Shown piece after piece: positions 8,549 to 17,414 of a DNA stretch of 64,000 nucleotides. The DNA lies in the NCBI RefSeq assembly GCF_001544475.1, contig NZ_FCNW02000005.1, forward strand, positions 124,001 through 188,000. Direction: 5' to 3'. This DNA comes from Caballeronia humi (GTDB taxonomy: Bacteria; Pseudomonadota; Gammaproteobacteria; Burkholderiales; Burkholderiaceae). The notes under the pieces were generated by a model. The model searched no databases and was not told where the DNA came from. It worked only from the letters and a program-made list of their open reading frames with translations. Position numbers and translations under genes: made by a program. Position 1 is the first letter of the stretch. Each line of letters opens with the position of its first letter.

Positions 8549-9255
8549 ACAAGCTGACGATCCTGGTCGAAGCGGATGCGGGCAAGCTTCAATTCAACCG
8601 GCGCGACAAGAGTCACCTGATCGAAGCAATGTTCAATCCGAAAAGCCTCGGGATCACCCGTTCGGTGCAATGGGAGAGCGCGAAGGCGGCCAAGCGTGAC
8701 AGTCCGGAACTGCAATACACGACGGCCAATCCCGCCACGCTGACGCTCGATCTCTTCTTCGATACCTACGACCGTCCGCAAGCCGACAAACCGAGCGTGT
8801 ACGTCCACATGAAGAAGCTCGTCGACCTCACGCTCGTGAAAGGCGACAAGCATCGGCCGCCGGTTTGCCAGCTTTTCTGGGGCGCCCAGGAAATGATCTT
8901 CCAGGGCGTGCTGCAGAACCTCGACCAGAACTACACGATGTTCCTCGAGAACGGTGTGCCGGTCCGGGCCACGGCCAAATGCACCTTCATGCAATGGCGC
9001 GCGAACGCGAGCGATCTGAAAAAGCAGAACCTGATGTCGGCCGACGTTGCAAAAAGCTGGACGGTCCGGCGCGGTCAGACGCTCGCCAGCATCGCGGCCG
9101 AGGAGTATCTCGATCCGGCGAACTGGCGTGACATCGCGGCCGCGAACGGCATCGACGATCCGCTCGCACTCGCTCCCGGCACGACGCTGTTGCTGCCGGC
9201 GCTGCCCGTCGGAAGGCTTTCGCCCGGCAGCCGCCGTAATAGGGAGGAGCCGTGA
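8539..9255 (+). CDS. LysM-domain baseplate/spike-hub protein (Afp7-like)
   Basis: This 238-residue protein has an N-terminal domain typical of eCIS/T4 gp53-like hub proteins (LVEADAGKL, then MFNPKSLGITRSVQW and LTLDLFFDTYD). A C-terminal LysM-like repeat follows (WTVRRGQTLASIAAEEY, PANWRDIAAANGID, PGTTLLLP). It probably links the tube to the spike hub inside the baseplate. The ATG at 8539 has a run of seven G just upstream and overlaps the end of the low-complexity gene by 10 bases. Its stop overlaps the GTG of the spike-hub gene by four bases. In Afp the equivalent position is Afp7. Confidence 0.88.
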   Translation: MALDKLTILVEADAGKLQFNRRDKSHLIEAMFNPKSLGITRSVQWESAKAAKRDSPELQYTTANPATLTLDLFFDTYDRPQADKPSVYVHMKKLVDLTLVKGDKHRPPVCQLFWGAQEMIFQGVLQNLDQNYTMFLENGVPVRATAKCTFMQWRANASDLKKQNLMSADVAKSWTVRRGQTLASIAAEEYLDPANWRDIAAANGIDDPLALAPGTTLLLPALPVGRLSPGSRRNREEP

Positions 9256-10322
9256 ACGCGCGCAGTGAGTTCGATACCCTCGCGCCCGAGTTCTCGCTGC
9301 GCATCAACGGTTCACCGTTGCCCAACGATGCCGCGGCGGACCTCATCGATGTCGTCGTCCTCGAGGATGTCGATGCGATGAGCATGTTCACCTTCTCGCT
9401 CACCTGCTACGACTCGGCGGAGATGAAAGTGAAATGGGTCGATGACGCGATCTTTCGCGAAGGCAATCCGGTCGAGATCGAGATCGGCTATCGCGACAAC
9501 AAGCGCACGATCTTCAGCGGAGAAATCACCGGCCTGGAACCGACCTTTCTGGAAGGCAATCCGCCCACGCTGACCGTGCGCGGCTACGATCGCCGTCACC
9601 GGCTCGCACGCGAGCGCAAGACGCGCTCCTACACCAACGTGAAGGACAGCGACATTGCGAGCCAGCTCGCCGCGTCGGCCGGACTGAAGCCGCAAGCCGA
9701 CGATACCAGGGTCACACTGCCATACCTGCTGCAGCACAACCAGACGGACCTGGAGTTCCTGCTCGCGCGCGCAAGGCGGATTGACTATGAAGTCGTGGTC
9801 GATGACCGCATGCTGATCTTCCGGCCGCGCAAGATAGACGGCGATGCGGTGCTCACGCTGCGCCGTGAAATCGAACTGCTGGATTTCCGCCCGCGCATGA
9901 CGACGATGGGCCAGGTCGAGGAGCTGCTCGTGAAGGGCTGGAATCCAAAGGACAAGAAGGAGATCGTCGGCCGCGCGAGCGCGTCGGACGTGACGAGCCT
10001 GATGGCGGGCAAGGCGTCGGGCGCGTCGAGCGTGAGCCATCTGTTCGGCAAGTCGGGCAGCGCGAGCGTGGTGTCCGCCGTGCAGAGCCAGGACGACGCC
10101 GACGCGGTGGCCAAACAGCGCTTCGGCGAAATGGCGCTCGGCTACATTCGCGGCGACGGCCAGTGCATCGGCGATCCAAAGCTGCGCGCCGGCATCGTCG
10201 TGAAGATCGAAGGGATCGGCGAGCGCTTCAGCGGGCACTATTACGTCACCTCGACCGAGCAGCGCTTCTCCCCGAAAAAAGGCTACCGCACCCGCTTCGC
10301 TGCGAGGAGGAACGCGACATGA
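9252..10322 (+). CDS. Phage late-control D / gp27-like spike hub protein
   Basis: The 356-residue protein has the gp27/VgrG N-terminal hub fold signatures: INGSPLPNDAAADLIDVVVLEDV, then GNPVEIEIGYRDN and IFSGEITGLEPTF, and the LTVRGYDRRHRLARERKTR segment that is very typical of late-control D proteins. It would trimerise as the hub on which the tube is built. The C-terminus contains a Ser/Ala-rich linker and GYIRGDGQCIGDPKLRAG. In Afp8/VgrG this hub is fused to the gp5-like needle, but here the needle is the next gene, reached by an ATGA overlap. The GTG start is coupled to the LysM gene. Confidence 0.9.
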   Translation: MNARSEFDTLAPEFSLRINGSPLPNDAAADLIDVVVLEDVDAMSMFTFSLTCYDSAEMKVKWVDDAIFREGNPVEIEIGYRDNKRTIFSGEITGLEPTFLEGNPPTLTVRGYDRRHRLARERKTRSYTNVKDSDIASQLAASAGLKPQADDTRVTLPYLLQHNQTDLEFLLARARRIDYEVVVDDRMLIFRPRKIDGDAVLTLRREIELLDFRPRMTTMGQVEELLVKGWNPKDKKEIVGRASASDVTSLMAGKASGASSVSHLFGKSGSASVVSAVQSQDDADAVAKQRFGEMALGYIRGDGQCIGDPKLRAGIVVKIEGIGERFSGHYYVTSTEQRFSPKKGYRTRFAARRNAT

Positions 10323-10966
10323 TGCACGACGAACTCCTGCGCACCCTGCTCGCGCGCACCGACGCGGACGGCCGCTACTTCGGCGTGGTGGTCGGGATCG
10401 TGACCAACAATCACGACCCCGACAATATGCACCGGGTCAAGGTGCGCTTTCCGTGGCTCAATCTGGATGACGAAAGCAACTGGGCGCGGGTCGCGAGCGC
10501 AATGGCCGGCAACGGACGCGGCGCCTATTTCCTGCCGGAAGTGGACGACGAAGTGCTCGTCGCGTTCGAGCACGGCAGCGTCGAGCATCCCTATGTGATC
10601 GGCTCGCTCTGGAACGGCAAGGACGCGGCGCCGGAATCGAACGCCGATGGCAACAACGACAACCGCGCGTTCCGGTCGCGCAGCGGGCATGTAATCCGCA
10701 TGTCCGACAAATCGGGCGGCGAGAAGATCGAAATCATCGACAAGACGGGCAACAACCGCGTCGTCATCAGCGCGTCGGACAACTCGATCTCGATCGAGGC
10801 GCAGGGCGACATCGCGATCCGCTCGCAAACCGGCAAGGTGACGATCGAAGCGATCGGGGTGGAGATCAACTCGAAGGCCGACGTCAAGGTGACGGCGAAT
10901 ACGACCATCGACGCGACGGCGACCGCACCGATGAATCTCAAGGGCGCGATGATCAACCTGAATTAG
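10319..10966 (+). CDS. gp5-like spike needle (phage baseplate assembly protein V family)
   Basis: This 215-residue protein has an OB-fold (FGVVVGIVTNNHDPDNMHRVKVRFPWL, shown here only as family evidence in parts; VARVASAMAG and PEVDDEVLVAFEHG follow). The C-terminal part is beta-helical and repeat-like (IEIIDKTGNNRVVISASDNS, then IAIRSQTGKVTIEA), ending in NLKGAMINLN. Such proteins form the trimeric needle that pierces the target. No PAAR tip gene was seen nearby. It starts at ATG 10319 with GAGGAGG upstream and an ATGA overlap with the hub gene. The separate hub and needle genes resemble phage P2/Mu arrangements more than fused VgrG. Confidence 0.9.
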   Translation: MMHDELLRTLLARTDADGRYFGVVVGIVTNNHDPDNMHRVKVRFPWLNLDDESNWARVASAMAGNGRGAYFLPEVDDEVLVAFEHGSVEHPYVIGSLWNGKDAAPESNADGNNDNRAFRSRSGHVIRMSDKSGGEKIEIIDKTGNNRVVISASDNSISIEAQGDIAIRSQTGKVTIEAIGVEINSKADVKVTANTTIDATATAPMNLKGAMINLN

Positions 10967-11020
10967 CGCGTTCGGCGGCCGCCACGCACGGATCGCGCGT
11001 CACGAACAAGGGAGCAGACG

Positions 11021-11431
11021 ATGCCTGCAGAAGTGCTCGGAGTCGGCTGGGACTTTCCGGTCAAGCTCGCCGCCGACGCGAACGGCGACTCGCGCATCGC
11101 GATCGCGCGCTATGAAGAGTGCGTGAAGCATTCGATTCTGATTATCCTCTCGACGGCCAAGGGCGAGCGCGTGATGCGTCTCGACTTTGGCTGCGGACTG
11201 CACGATCTCGTTTTCGCGGTGAACGGCAGCGCGACGCAGGGCATGGCGGCGTTTCACGTGCGCGATGCGCTGGAGCAATGGGAACCGCGCATCGACGTGC
11301 TGAACGTGGCGGCATACGCCGGGGGCGATTCCGACGAGCAGTTGTTGCTGGAGATCGACTATCGCGTGCGTCTCACGGACAGCCGGTTCAACCTCGTCTA
11401 TCCGTTCTATCTCGACAGGCCGCTCGCGTGA
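11021..11431 (+). CDS. gp25-like baseplate wedge protein (Afp9-like)
   Basis: This 136-residue protein has the gp25/W family pattern: GVGWDFPVKL, YEECVKHSILIILSTAKGER, the conserved glutamate/arginine region MRLDFGCGLHDLVF, and a C-terminal LEIDYRVRLTDSRFNLVYPF. gp25-type proteins are core wedge components that nucleate sheath assembly. AAGGGAGCAGACG precedes the ATG. The GTG of the next baseplate gene overlaps its stop by four bases. Confidence 0.92.
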   Translation: MPAEVLGVGWDFPVKLAADANGDSRIAIARYEECVKHSILIILSTAKGERVMRLDFGCGLHDLVFAVNGSATQGMAAFHVRDALEQWEPRIDVLNVAAYAGGDSDEQLLLEIDYRVRLTDSRFNLVYPFYLDRPLA

Positions 11432-14400
11432 CACCGCAAAACGCTCCCCTCGTCCGGACACAGCGGCTGAGCGCCTCGCGAATCGGTGCGGTGCTCGCAC
11501 GCGAGCTCGAATCGCAGGCGCAAATCGTTGTTCGCGAGCAGGATCGCGATCCGTTGCGCGAGGCGCTCGGACAGGTGTTCGCGCACTACTGCGATGTGCT
11601 GACCGATCGGCTCAACCGTGCGCCCGACGCGCATCTCTTCGCATTCACGCAACTGCTCGGCGCGGCCCGCGAGGCTGCCGTGCCGGCTCGCGCGCCGCTC
11701 GTCTTCAAGGCCGCGCGCGGCGCTGCGAACGTCCCGGTGCCCGTCGTGCCTCGCTACACCGAGGTGGCGGCGCCGCCTGCCGCGGGCGAGAGCGAGGCGG
11801 TCGTGTTTCAGACCGAGGCGGATCTCGAAGTCGTGCGCGCCGACATCACGCGCGCCGTCGCGGTCGATACCGGGCGCCGCCTCGTCGCCGATGCGAACGG
11901 CGTGCTTGCCGGGACGGGGCTGCCGCCCGGCGTCGATCCGTTTGCGCATGCCGTGCCGCTGATGCGGGCGATGCTTATCGGCCATCCGACGCTCTGGGCG
12001 ACGCCCGATCTCATCGGCTTCTCGTTGCAGGCGGATATCGCGCGTCCGGGCGCGCGCGAGCCCGGCACGCAGCTGAGCTGGGGCATCGCCACTGCCGACG
12101 GATTCGCCGCGCTCACGCCGTTGCTCGACACGACCAATGGTCTGACCCAAAGTGGCGAAGTGCGCTTTGGTGCGCTGACCGAGGGCGTGAGGGTCACGCC
12201 GTTCGCGCTGCACGGCGTGACGAACTGCTGGCTGACGTGCCGCATCGTGCCTGCCGTCGTTCGACCCGCGCCGCAAGCGCCGGCGGCCGATTCTCCCAGC
12301 GAGCCGGCAAAAGCAACGGCCACGGCGCCTGCAACGCCCGAAGCACCGTCGGCGTCCGCGCGCACCGCAAGCGCTCCGCTGACCATCGCGGGATTGCGCC
12401 TTTTCGCGGACCGCGCGCTCGAAGCGGCGCCTGTCGAAGCCGCGCTGTTCGGCCGCCTGCCGCTCGACGTGACGCGCGATTTCTATCCGTTTGGCGAGCG
12501 CCCGCGTTTTGGCGACGTGTTCTACCTGGCGTCGGGCAGCTTCGCGATCGCCAACGCTCGCGCCGTGCTTTCGATCCAGTTGACCAATCCCGCCGGAGTC
12601 GCGCCCGATGCCTCGCCCATCCCGCCGGTGAGCCGCGCGGGCGATCCGCGCGTGCAGTGGGAGATGCACACGCGCGCCGGCTGGGTCCCGATCGCGGTCG
12701 ACGACAAGACGCACGCGCTGACCCGCAATGGCGCCGTCAGCTTCGGTATTCCCGCCGACGTAGAGGCGACCTCGATCGGCGGCGTGACGAGTGGCTGGCT
12801 ACGCGTGCGGCTGGTGTCGGGAAACTACGTCCCGGAACTGCGCCCGGCCGATCCCGTCGTGATACCCATCGATGCGCCGCCGTCCATCGCCCGGATCCGC
12901 GTGTCGATGTCGCTGCACATCGGGCCTGTCCTGCCTGAGCGTGTCGTGATCGAGGACGGACTGGAGGCGCGCCATGTCGTGGTCGCGGCGCTGCCGCAGT
13001 TCCCCGCGTTCAGCCCGTTCCAGCCTTATGACACCGAGGGTCGTGCGCTCTACCTGGCGCTCGCGGCCGATCCCGCGCAACTCGCGAAGCGCACGCTGAA
13101 TGTCTACTTCGCGCTTGCGGCGAACGATGCGCGGCCGGTCTGCCGCGTCGACGAGAGCGCATTCGTGCAGCGCTGGCAGGTGCGCGGGGCGACCCGCTGG
13201 CACGATTGCACGGTGATCGACCGCACGGGTGCGCTGATGCATCCGGGCATCGTCAGCGTGACGATCGGCGAGGACGTGGCGCCGTGGACCACCACCGCGC
13301 TCGACCCGAACCCGGCGCTGGTCTGGCTGCGTGTCATGCTGGCTGCATCGGTCGCGACGCCGGGAGACGAGGGCGCGCTGGTGCCGGTGGCGGACCCGGA
13401 CCGCCTGGCGGCGGCAAGGGCGTCGGTACGGCCAGCGGGGTCCGCTCCATGCGACGACAGCGCGTTACTCGCCGTGCGGCTCATTGCGTTGAACGCGGTG
13501 AGCGCCATCCAGTCGATCCGGCTCGAGCGTGAGCTGGTCGGTTCCAGCAGCGGCCGGCCGTCGCAGTCGTTCCGGCTCGCGCGCAGTCCAGTGGTCGGCG
13601 AGGTGCTGCTTGAAGTGCGCGAAGGGCAAGAGAGCCAGCCGGTCGACCCCCGCGACTGGGTACGCTGGACCTGCGTTGAAGACTTCACCGGCGCGAGCCA
13701 CGACGCCCGTGTGTTCACCCTCGATCGCACGAGCGGCACGGTGCGCTTCGGCGACGGCCGGCACGGGCGGATCCCGCCGGCGGGCGGCAATAGCGTGCGC
13801 GCGAGCTACAACGCGGGCGGCGGAGCGCGCGGCAACCAGCCGGCCTGCACAGTCGCGCAACTGCGCACGACCATTCCGTATATCCAGTCGGCCGCCAATT
13901 GCGATGCCGCGACGGGCGGCCAGGATGCCGTCGACAACACGTGGCTTCGCGCAACGGCGCTCGCCCGCATTCGCCATCGCGACCGCGCTGTGTGTGCCGA
14001 AGACTATGCCGACCTCGCGCGCCGCGCCTCGCCGCAGGTGGCGCGCGCCATGTGCCGGGGCGCAAGGGACCTGTCGAAGACAGGTGCGTCGAACCAGCCC
14101 GAGCAGGGCGTCGTGAGCGTGCTGATCGTGCCGCACAGCGCGGATGCCGAGCCACAGCCCGCGCGGGCGCTGCTCGAACGCGTGAGGAGTTATCTGCTGG
14201 CGCGCTGCGCGGCTGGCGTTGAAGTGATCTTGCTCGGTCCCGCGTATCTGCGCGCGAGTGTCGATGCGCAGATCGTGGTGGCGTCCGGCGCGTCTCCGGT
14301 GCGCGTCGCCGCCGCATGCGAGGCGCGGGTGAACGCGTTCCTGCATCCTGTCACGGGCAATGCGGGCGGCGAGGGCTGGAGCTTCGGCGAAATCCCGCAC

Positions 14401-14553
14401 GCGTCCGACCTGCTCGCGATGCTGCGCATCGTTGACGGCATCGATCACGTGCGCGGACTGCGGATTTTCTTCGACGCCAGCGAGCCTGACCTGCGCGAGC
14501 GCGGCGACTTCCTCGTCTGCGCGGGGCGCCATACGATTCGAGCGAGCGGATGA
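11428..14553 (+). CDS. Large putative baseplate assembly protein (Afp11-like)
   Basis: The start is GTG 11428 in a GTGA overlap with the gp25-like gene, giving 1041 residues. The N-terminal half carries repeated beta-rich segments. An internal Ala/Pro linker lies near residues 280-315. The C-terminal half has baseplate-J-type features: SQSFRLARSPVVGEVLLEVR, FGDGRHGRIPPAG, VRASYNAGGGARGN, YADLARRASPQVARA and a final DHVRGLRIFF segment. Baseplate-J proteins (T4 gp6 relatives) form the wedge ring of the baseplate. The size matches the large putative baseplate assembly proteins of eCIS and contractile-tail loci. The stop overlaps the next start. Confidence 0.88.
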   Translation: MTPQNAPLVRTQRLSASRIGAVLARELESQAQIVVREQDRDPLREALGQVFAHYCDVLTDRLNRAPDAHLFAFTQLLGAAREAAVPARAPLVFKAARGAANVPVPVVPRYTEVAAPPAAGESEAVVFQTEADLEVVRADITRAVAVDTGRRLVADANGVLAGTGLPPGVDPFAHAVPLMRAMLIGHPTLWATPDLIGFSLQADIARPGAREPGTQLSWGIATADGFAALTPLLDTTNGLTQSGEVRFGALTEGVRVTPFALHGVTNCWLTCRIVPAVVRPAPQAPAADSPSEPAKATATAPATPEAPSASARTASAPLTIAGLRLFADRALEAAPVEAALFGRLPLDVTRDFYPFGERPRFGDVFYLASGSFAIANARAVLSIQLTNPAGVAPDASPIPPVSRAGDPRVQWEMHTRAGWVPIAVDDKTHALTRNGAVSFGIPADVEATSIGGVTSGWLRVRLVSGNYVPELRPADPVVIPIDAPPSIARIRVSMSLHIGPVLPERVVIEDGLEARHVVVAALPQFPAFSPFQPYDTEGRALYLALAADPAQLAKRTLNVYFALAANDARPVCRVDESAFVQRWQVRGATRWHDCTVIDRTGALMHPGIVSVTIGEDVAPWTTTALDPNPALVWLRVMLAASVATPGDEGALVPVADPDRLAAARASVRPAGSAPCDDSALLAVRLIALNAVSAIQSIRLERELVGSSSGRPSQSFRLARSPVVGEVLLEVREGQESQPVDPRDWVRWTCVEDFTGASHDARVFTLDRTSGTVRFGDGRHGRIPPAGGNSVRASYNAGGGARGNQPACTVAQLRTTIPYIQSAANCDAATGGQDAVDNTWLRATALARIRHRDRAVCAEDYADLARRASPQVARAMCRGARDLSKTGASNQPEQGVVSVLIVPHSADAEPQPARALLERVRSYLLARCAAGVEVILLGPAYLRASVDAQIVVASGASPVRVAAACEARVNAFLHPVTGNAGGEGWSFGEIPHASDLLAMLRIVDGIDHVRGLRIFFDASEPDLRERGDFLVCAGRHTIRASG

Positions 14554-15728
14554 TGACGCAAGCTCCCCATCTCGATGACCGCGATTTCGACGACCTGGTT
14601 CGCGAAGGGCTGGCGCTGCTGCCGGTCTACGCGCCCGAGTGGACCGACCACAATCCGTCGGACCCGGGTGTCACGCTGATTGAATTGCTCGCTTATTTCG
14701 CGGACATCCTGCTCTATCGCATCGGACGCATCACGCCCGCCGCAAAGCTGCAGTTCCTGCGCCTGCTCAAAGGCTCCCCCGACTACGACTTCAGCCAGCG
14801 CTTCGCCGACGCTGCGGGCCAGCCAGCACGCGTCGTCGATCCGATGGACGAACTCGCGCGCGAGATCCGCGAAGCCGTGAGCGAGCTCGCCCATCTGCAA
14901 TGCGCAGTAACGCCGGGAGATTTCGAGCGTCACGCGCTCGCGGTGATCGAACGCGAACTGCCGGGCCGGCGCGCGCACGCGCACTGCATCGCGAATGCCG
15001 ACCTGAGCGGAGGAAACCACTCGCGTGAGTCGCTCTCGGCCGCGCGCGGGCACGTAAGCCTTTTGATCGCGCTACCCGACGACCTGCCGCCGCACGAAGC
15101 CGCGCGCGTGCGCGACGCCGTACGCGCTGACCTGCTGCCGCGCCGTCTCCTCACGACGCGCCTCGCCGTGCTCGCGCCGCCCGTGCTGCGGGCGGGCATC
15201 GGCTTCTCGCTCGCACTCTTGCCCGGCGCGTCGCTGCAACGCGTGCTCGATGATATCCGCGCGGTCTTAGGGCGCCGCTACGCGCTCTTCGGCGCGGATG
15301 CCGAAGCCGACGCAGATCTCGATGCCGGCGCCGAGGAACGGATCTTCGGCCGGCCGCTGAACCTCTCGGAAGTCGCCGCGCTGATCGACGATGTGGACGG
15401 CGTCGATTATGTAGAGGACTTGACCGTGCGCACGCTCGGCAGCGAGACAGAGGGAGCGGACGCCGAACTCGGTGTGCAGATCGGCGCGAGCTCGACCGTC
15501 GGTATCGACGCGCGTCTTGGCGGCATGCATGGCACAGGCGCCGAGCGGCTTGAGCGCGACAGCGCGGGTGCGCTTTCGTCGGTGCTGCTGCGGCCGTGGG
15601 AAGTGCTGAGGCTGGAGCTCGTTCCGGACGCGGTGCGGCTGATCGACAGGCCGGCGGCGCTCGTCCTGCGCGGCGGCGCCGTCGAAAACATCGATGGCGC
15701 GCCGAATGGAGACGTCGATCATGAATGA
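14550..15728 (+). CDS. Baseplate wedge protein (second putative baseplate assembly protein, Afp12-like)
   Basis: The 392-residue protein begins with the signature found at the N-terminus of many baseplate assembly proteins: LPVYAPEWTDHNPSDPGVTL, then LLAYFADILLYRIGRI. The middle holds AVTPGDFERHALAV and a SLLIALPDDLPP segment like that of baseplate J. The C-terminal region (EVAALIDDVDGVDYVEDLTV) matches the wedge C-terminal pattern. It is coupled to the previous gene by overlap and overlaps the next by 8 bases. It probably pairs with the 1041-residue protein in the wedge, as Afp11 and Afp12 do. Confidence 0.85.
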   Translation: MMTQAPHLDDRDFDDLVREGLALLPVYAPEWTDHNPSDPGVTLIELLAYFADILLYRIGRITPAAKLQFLRLLKGSPDYDFSQRFADAAGQPARVVDPMDELAREIREAVSELAHLQCAVTPGDFERHALAVIERELPGRRAHAHCIANADLSGGNHSRESLSAARGHVSLLIALPDDLPPHEAARVRDAVRADLLPRRLLTTRLAVLAPPVLRAGIGFSLALLPGASLQRVLDDIRAVLGRRYALFGADAEADADLDAGAEERIFGRPLNLSEVAALIDDVDGVDYVEDLTVRTLGSETEGADAELGVQIGASSTVGIDARLGGMHGTGAERLERDSAGALSSVLLRPWEVLRLELVPDAVRLIDRPAALVLRGGAVENIDGAPNGDVDHE

Positions 15729-16416
15729 GCCCGCCGACCGCATGATGGCGGCGCTGCCCGCCATTTACCGCGCTACCGACGATAGCGGGCAGTTGCGCGC
15801 CCTGCTGCGCGGCTTCGAGGCGATGTTGCTCGACAGCGGCGACGCCGCCGAGCCGGCGATCGCGCAAGACATCGACGTCATTCCAGAGCTTTTCTCGCCG
15901 CTCGGTGTGAAGCCGTCAGGCGAGCTCGCCACGCCGAACGGTTTGTACCGCATCCAGGCGAACTGGCGTAGCGAGGCGCCCGAGCGTTTTCTCGCCTGGC
16001 TCGCGCAGTGGGTCGCGTTCAGCCCTTATCCGCTGTTCCCGCCCGAGCGGCTGCGCAGGATCATCGCCGGCATCGTGCCGCTCTACGGCAGCCGGGGCAC
16101 GCGCCACTACCTCGAAAAGCTGCTGGCGCTCTGCTTCGACGAAGTGACCGATATCTCGATCGACGAAGAGCCGCTGCACGGATTCCTGATCGGCCGCGCG
16201 CGACTTGGAACGGACACTGTACTGGCCGCGGACGAACCGTTCCGGTTTCGGGTGGCAATGGTCGTGCGCGAGCACGGGAAGACCGTGGCGGGCGACTGGG
16301 AGGCATTCGAGGACCGCGTGCGCGCGATCGTCGATTTCGCCCGGCCGGCGCATACCGAGTACGAATTGGTGCTACGAAGAGGCACAGGACATGCACAAGA
16401 AACTGCTGATCAATAA
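15721..16416 (+). CDS. Tail protein of the TIGR02242 / P2 gpI-like type
   Basis: The start ATG 15721 gives 231 residues. The N-terminus (LPAIYRATDDSGQLRALLRG) and central segment (FLAWLAQWVAFSP, then PPERLRRIIAGIVPLYGSRG, TRHYLEKLLAL) are diagnostic of the phage-tail-domain proteins that follow baseplate genes in eCIS loci. The C-terminus (ARPAHTEYELVLRR) is also typical. Such proteins probably connect fibres or accessory proteins to the baseplate. The gene overlaps both neighbours, by 8 bases upstream and 26 downstream. Confidence 0.85.
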   Translation: MNEPADRMMAALPAIYRATDDSGQLRALLRGFEAMLLDSGDAAEPAIAQDIDVIPELFSPLGVKPSGELATPNGLYRIQANWRSEAPERFLAWLAQWVAFSPYPLFPPERLRRIIAGIVPLYGSRGTRHYLEKLLALCFDEVTDISIDEEPLHGFLIGRARLGTDTVLAADEPFRFRVAMVVREHGKTVAGDWEAFEDRVRAIVDFARPAHTEYELVLRRGTGHAQETADQ

Positions 16417-17401
16417 AAAGCCGGCGTATTACCGCGGCCAGTTGTTGCTCGAGGACGATTTCATCGCCGAGCAGCGTTATCACGCGAACGCACGTTATCG
16501 TCACTCGCTGAACCTGCACGGCTGGGGCGTCGTGCGCGGTCTGGAAGTGCGGCACGCGGGCACGAACGAGATTGTCGTGAGCCCGGGTTTCGCCATCGAC
16601 GGACGCGGCCACGAAATCGAACTCGTGCAGGAGGAGAAGATCGAGGTGCCGTCCAACTCGGCAAACGCGACGCTCATGGCGAGCCTCGTCTACGACGAGG
16701 ACGATACGCCCGCCGCCGGCGACAGCGAGCGCCGCACCCGCAAGTGCTATGCGGTGCTGGCGCTCACGGTGGGTGTCGCCGAAGCGGCGGTCGTCCTCGC
16801 GAGCGTCGAACTGGACGAGCACAGCCATGTCACCGCGCACGGCATCAGGACGACCAACCGGCGCAACCTGAAGACGCCGCTATCGCCGGGCTGCGTCACG
16901 GCGCGCGCGCTCGATCCGCACTTGCGGACCGGCTGGCTCAGGATGCCGTTCCGTCCGACCGCCTGGCCGTCCGATGAAGAGGATGCACCACCGCCGTTTC
17001 GCGTGGGGCCGACCGAAGCGCGCTCGCATCGCAAGATCAAGGACGAGCCGAACCTGAATGGCGCGGGCGGCACGATGGCGATCTCGCTTGCGCCCGGCGT
17101 CACACGCGTGTTGAAGCTGCGCGTCGCCGGTGCGGAGAACGAGGGTCGGCTCAGGGTCGAACTGTATATCGGCGGCTGGGACGCGAAGAACCGCAAGCAT
17201 GTCGCGAACGTCGTGCTCGATGCGGAAGTGAAGGGCGGACCCTATGACGAGACCTGGGACGTGTCGAAAGGCGACATTCATCTGGAGACCTCCACGCTAT
17301 CCGTCGCGATCCGTGCCGACGGATACGCGAGGGTGTCCCTCGTCGCCGTGGAAGTGACCTGCGATCCGGCGCTGCTGCAGGTTGCGCCGGTGATCGGCTG
17401 A
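16391..17401 (+). CDS. eCIS-associated protein with GWGVVRGLEV motif (unknown structural role)
   Basis: Start ATG 16391 gives 336 residues and overlaps the previous gene by 26 bases. The N-terminus reads NKKPAYYRGQLLLEDDFIAE, then RHSLNLHGWGVVRGLEV and SPGFAIDGRGHEI. This arrangement recurs in uncharacterised proteins next to baseplate and ATPase genes in eCIS loci. The middle (ARALDPHLRTGWLRMPFRPT) and a beta-rich C-terminus follow. There is no signal peptide or membrane span. A fibre, cage or adaptor role is possible, but nothing in the sequence settles it. Confidence 0.7.
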   Translation: MHKKLLINKKPAYYRGQLLLEDDFIAEQRYHANARYRHSLNLHGWGVVRGLEVRHAGTNEIVVSPGFAIDGRGHEIELVQEEKIEVPSNSANATLMASLVYDEDDTPAAGDSERRTRKCYAVLALTVGVAEAAVVLASVELDEHSHVTAHGIRTTNRRNLKTPLSPGCVTARALDPHLRTGWLRMPFRPTAWPSDEEDAPPPFRVGPTEARSHRKIKDEPNLNGAGGTMAISLAPGVTRVLKLRVAGAENEGRLRVELYIGGWDAKNRKHVANVVLDAEVKGGPYDETWDVSKGDIHLETSTLSVAIRADGYARVSLVAVEVTCDPALLQVAPVIG

Positions 17402-17414
17402 AGCCGGGCACGCG

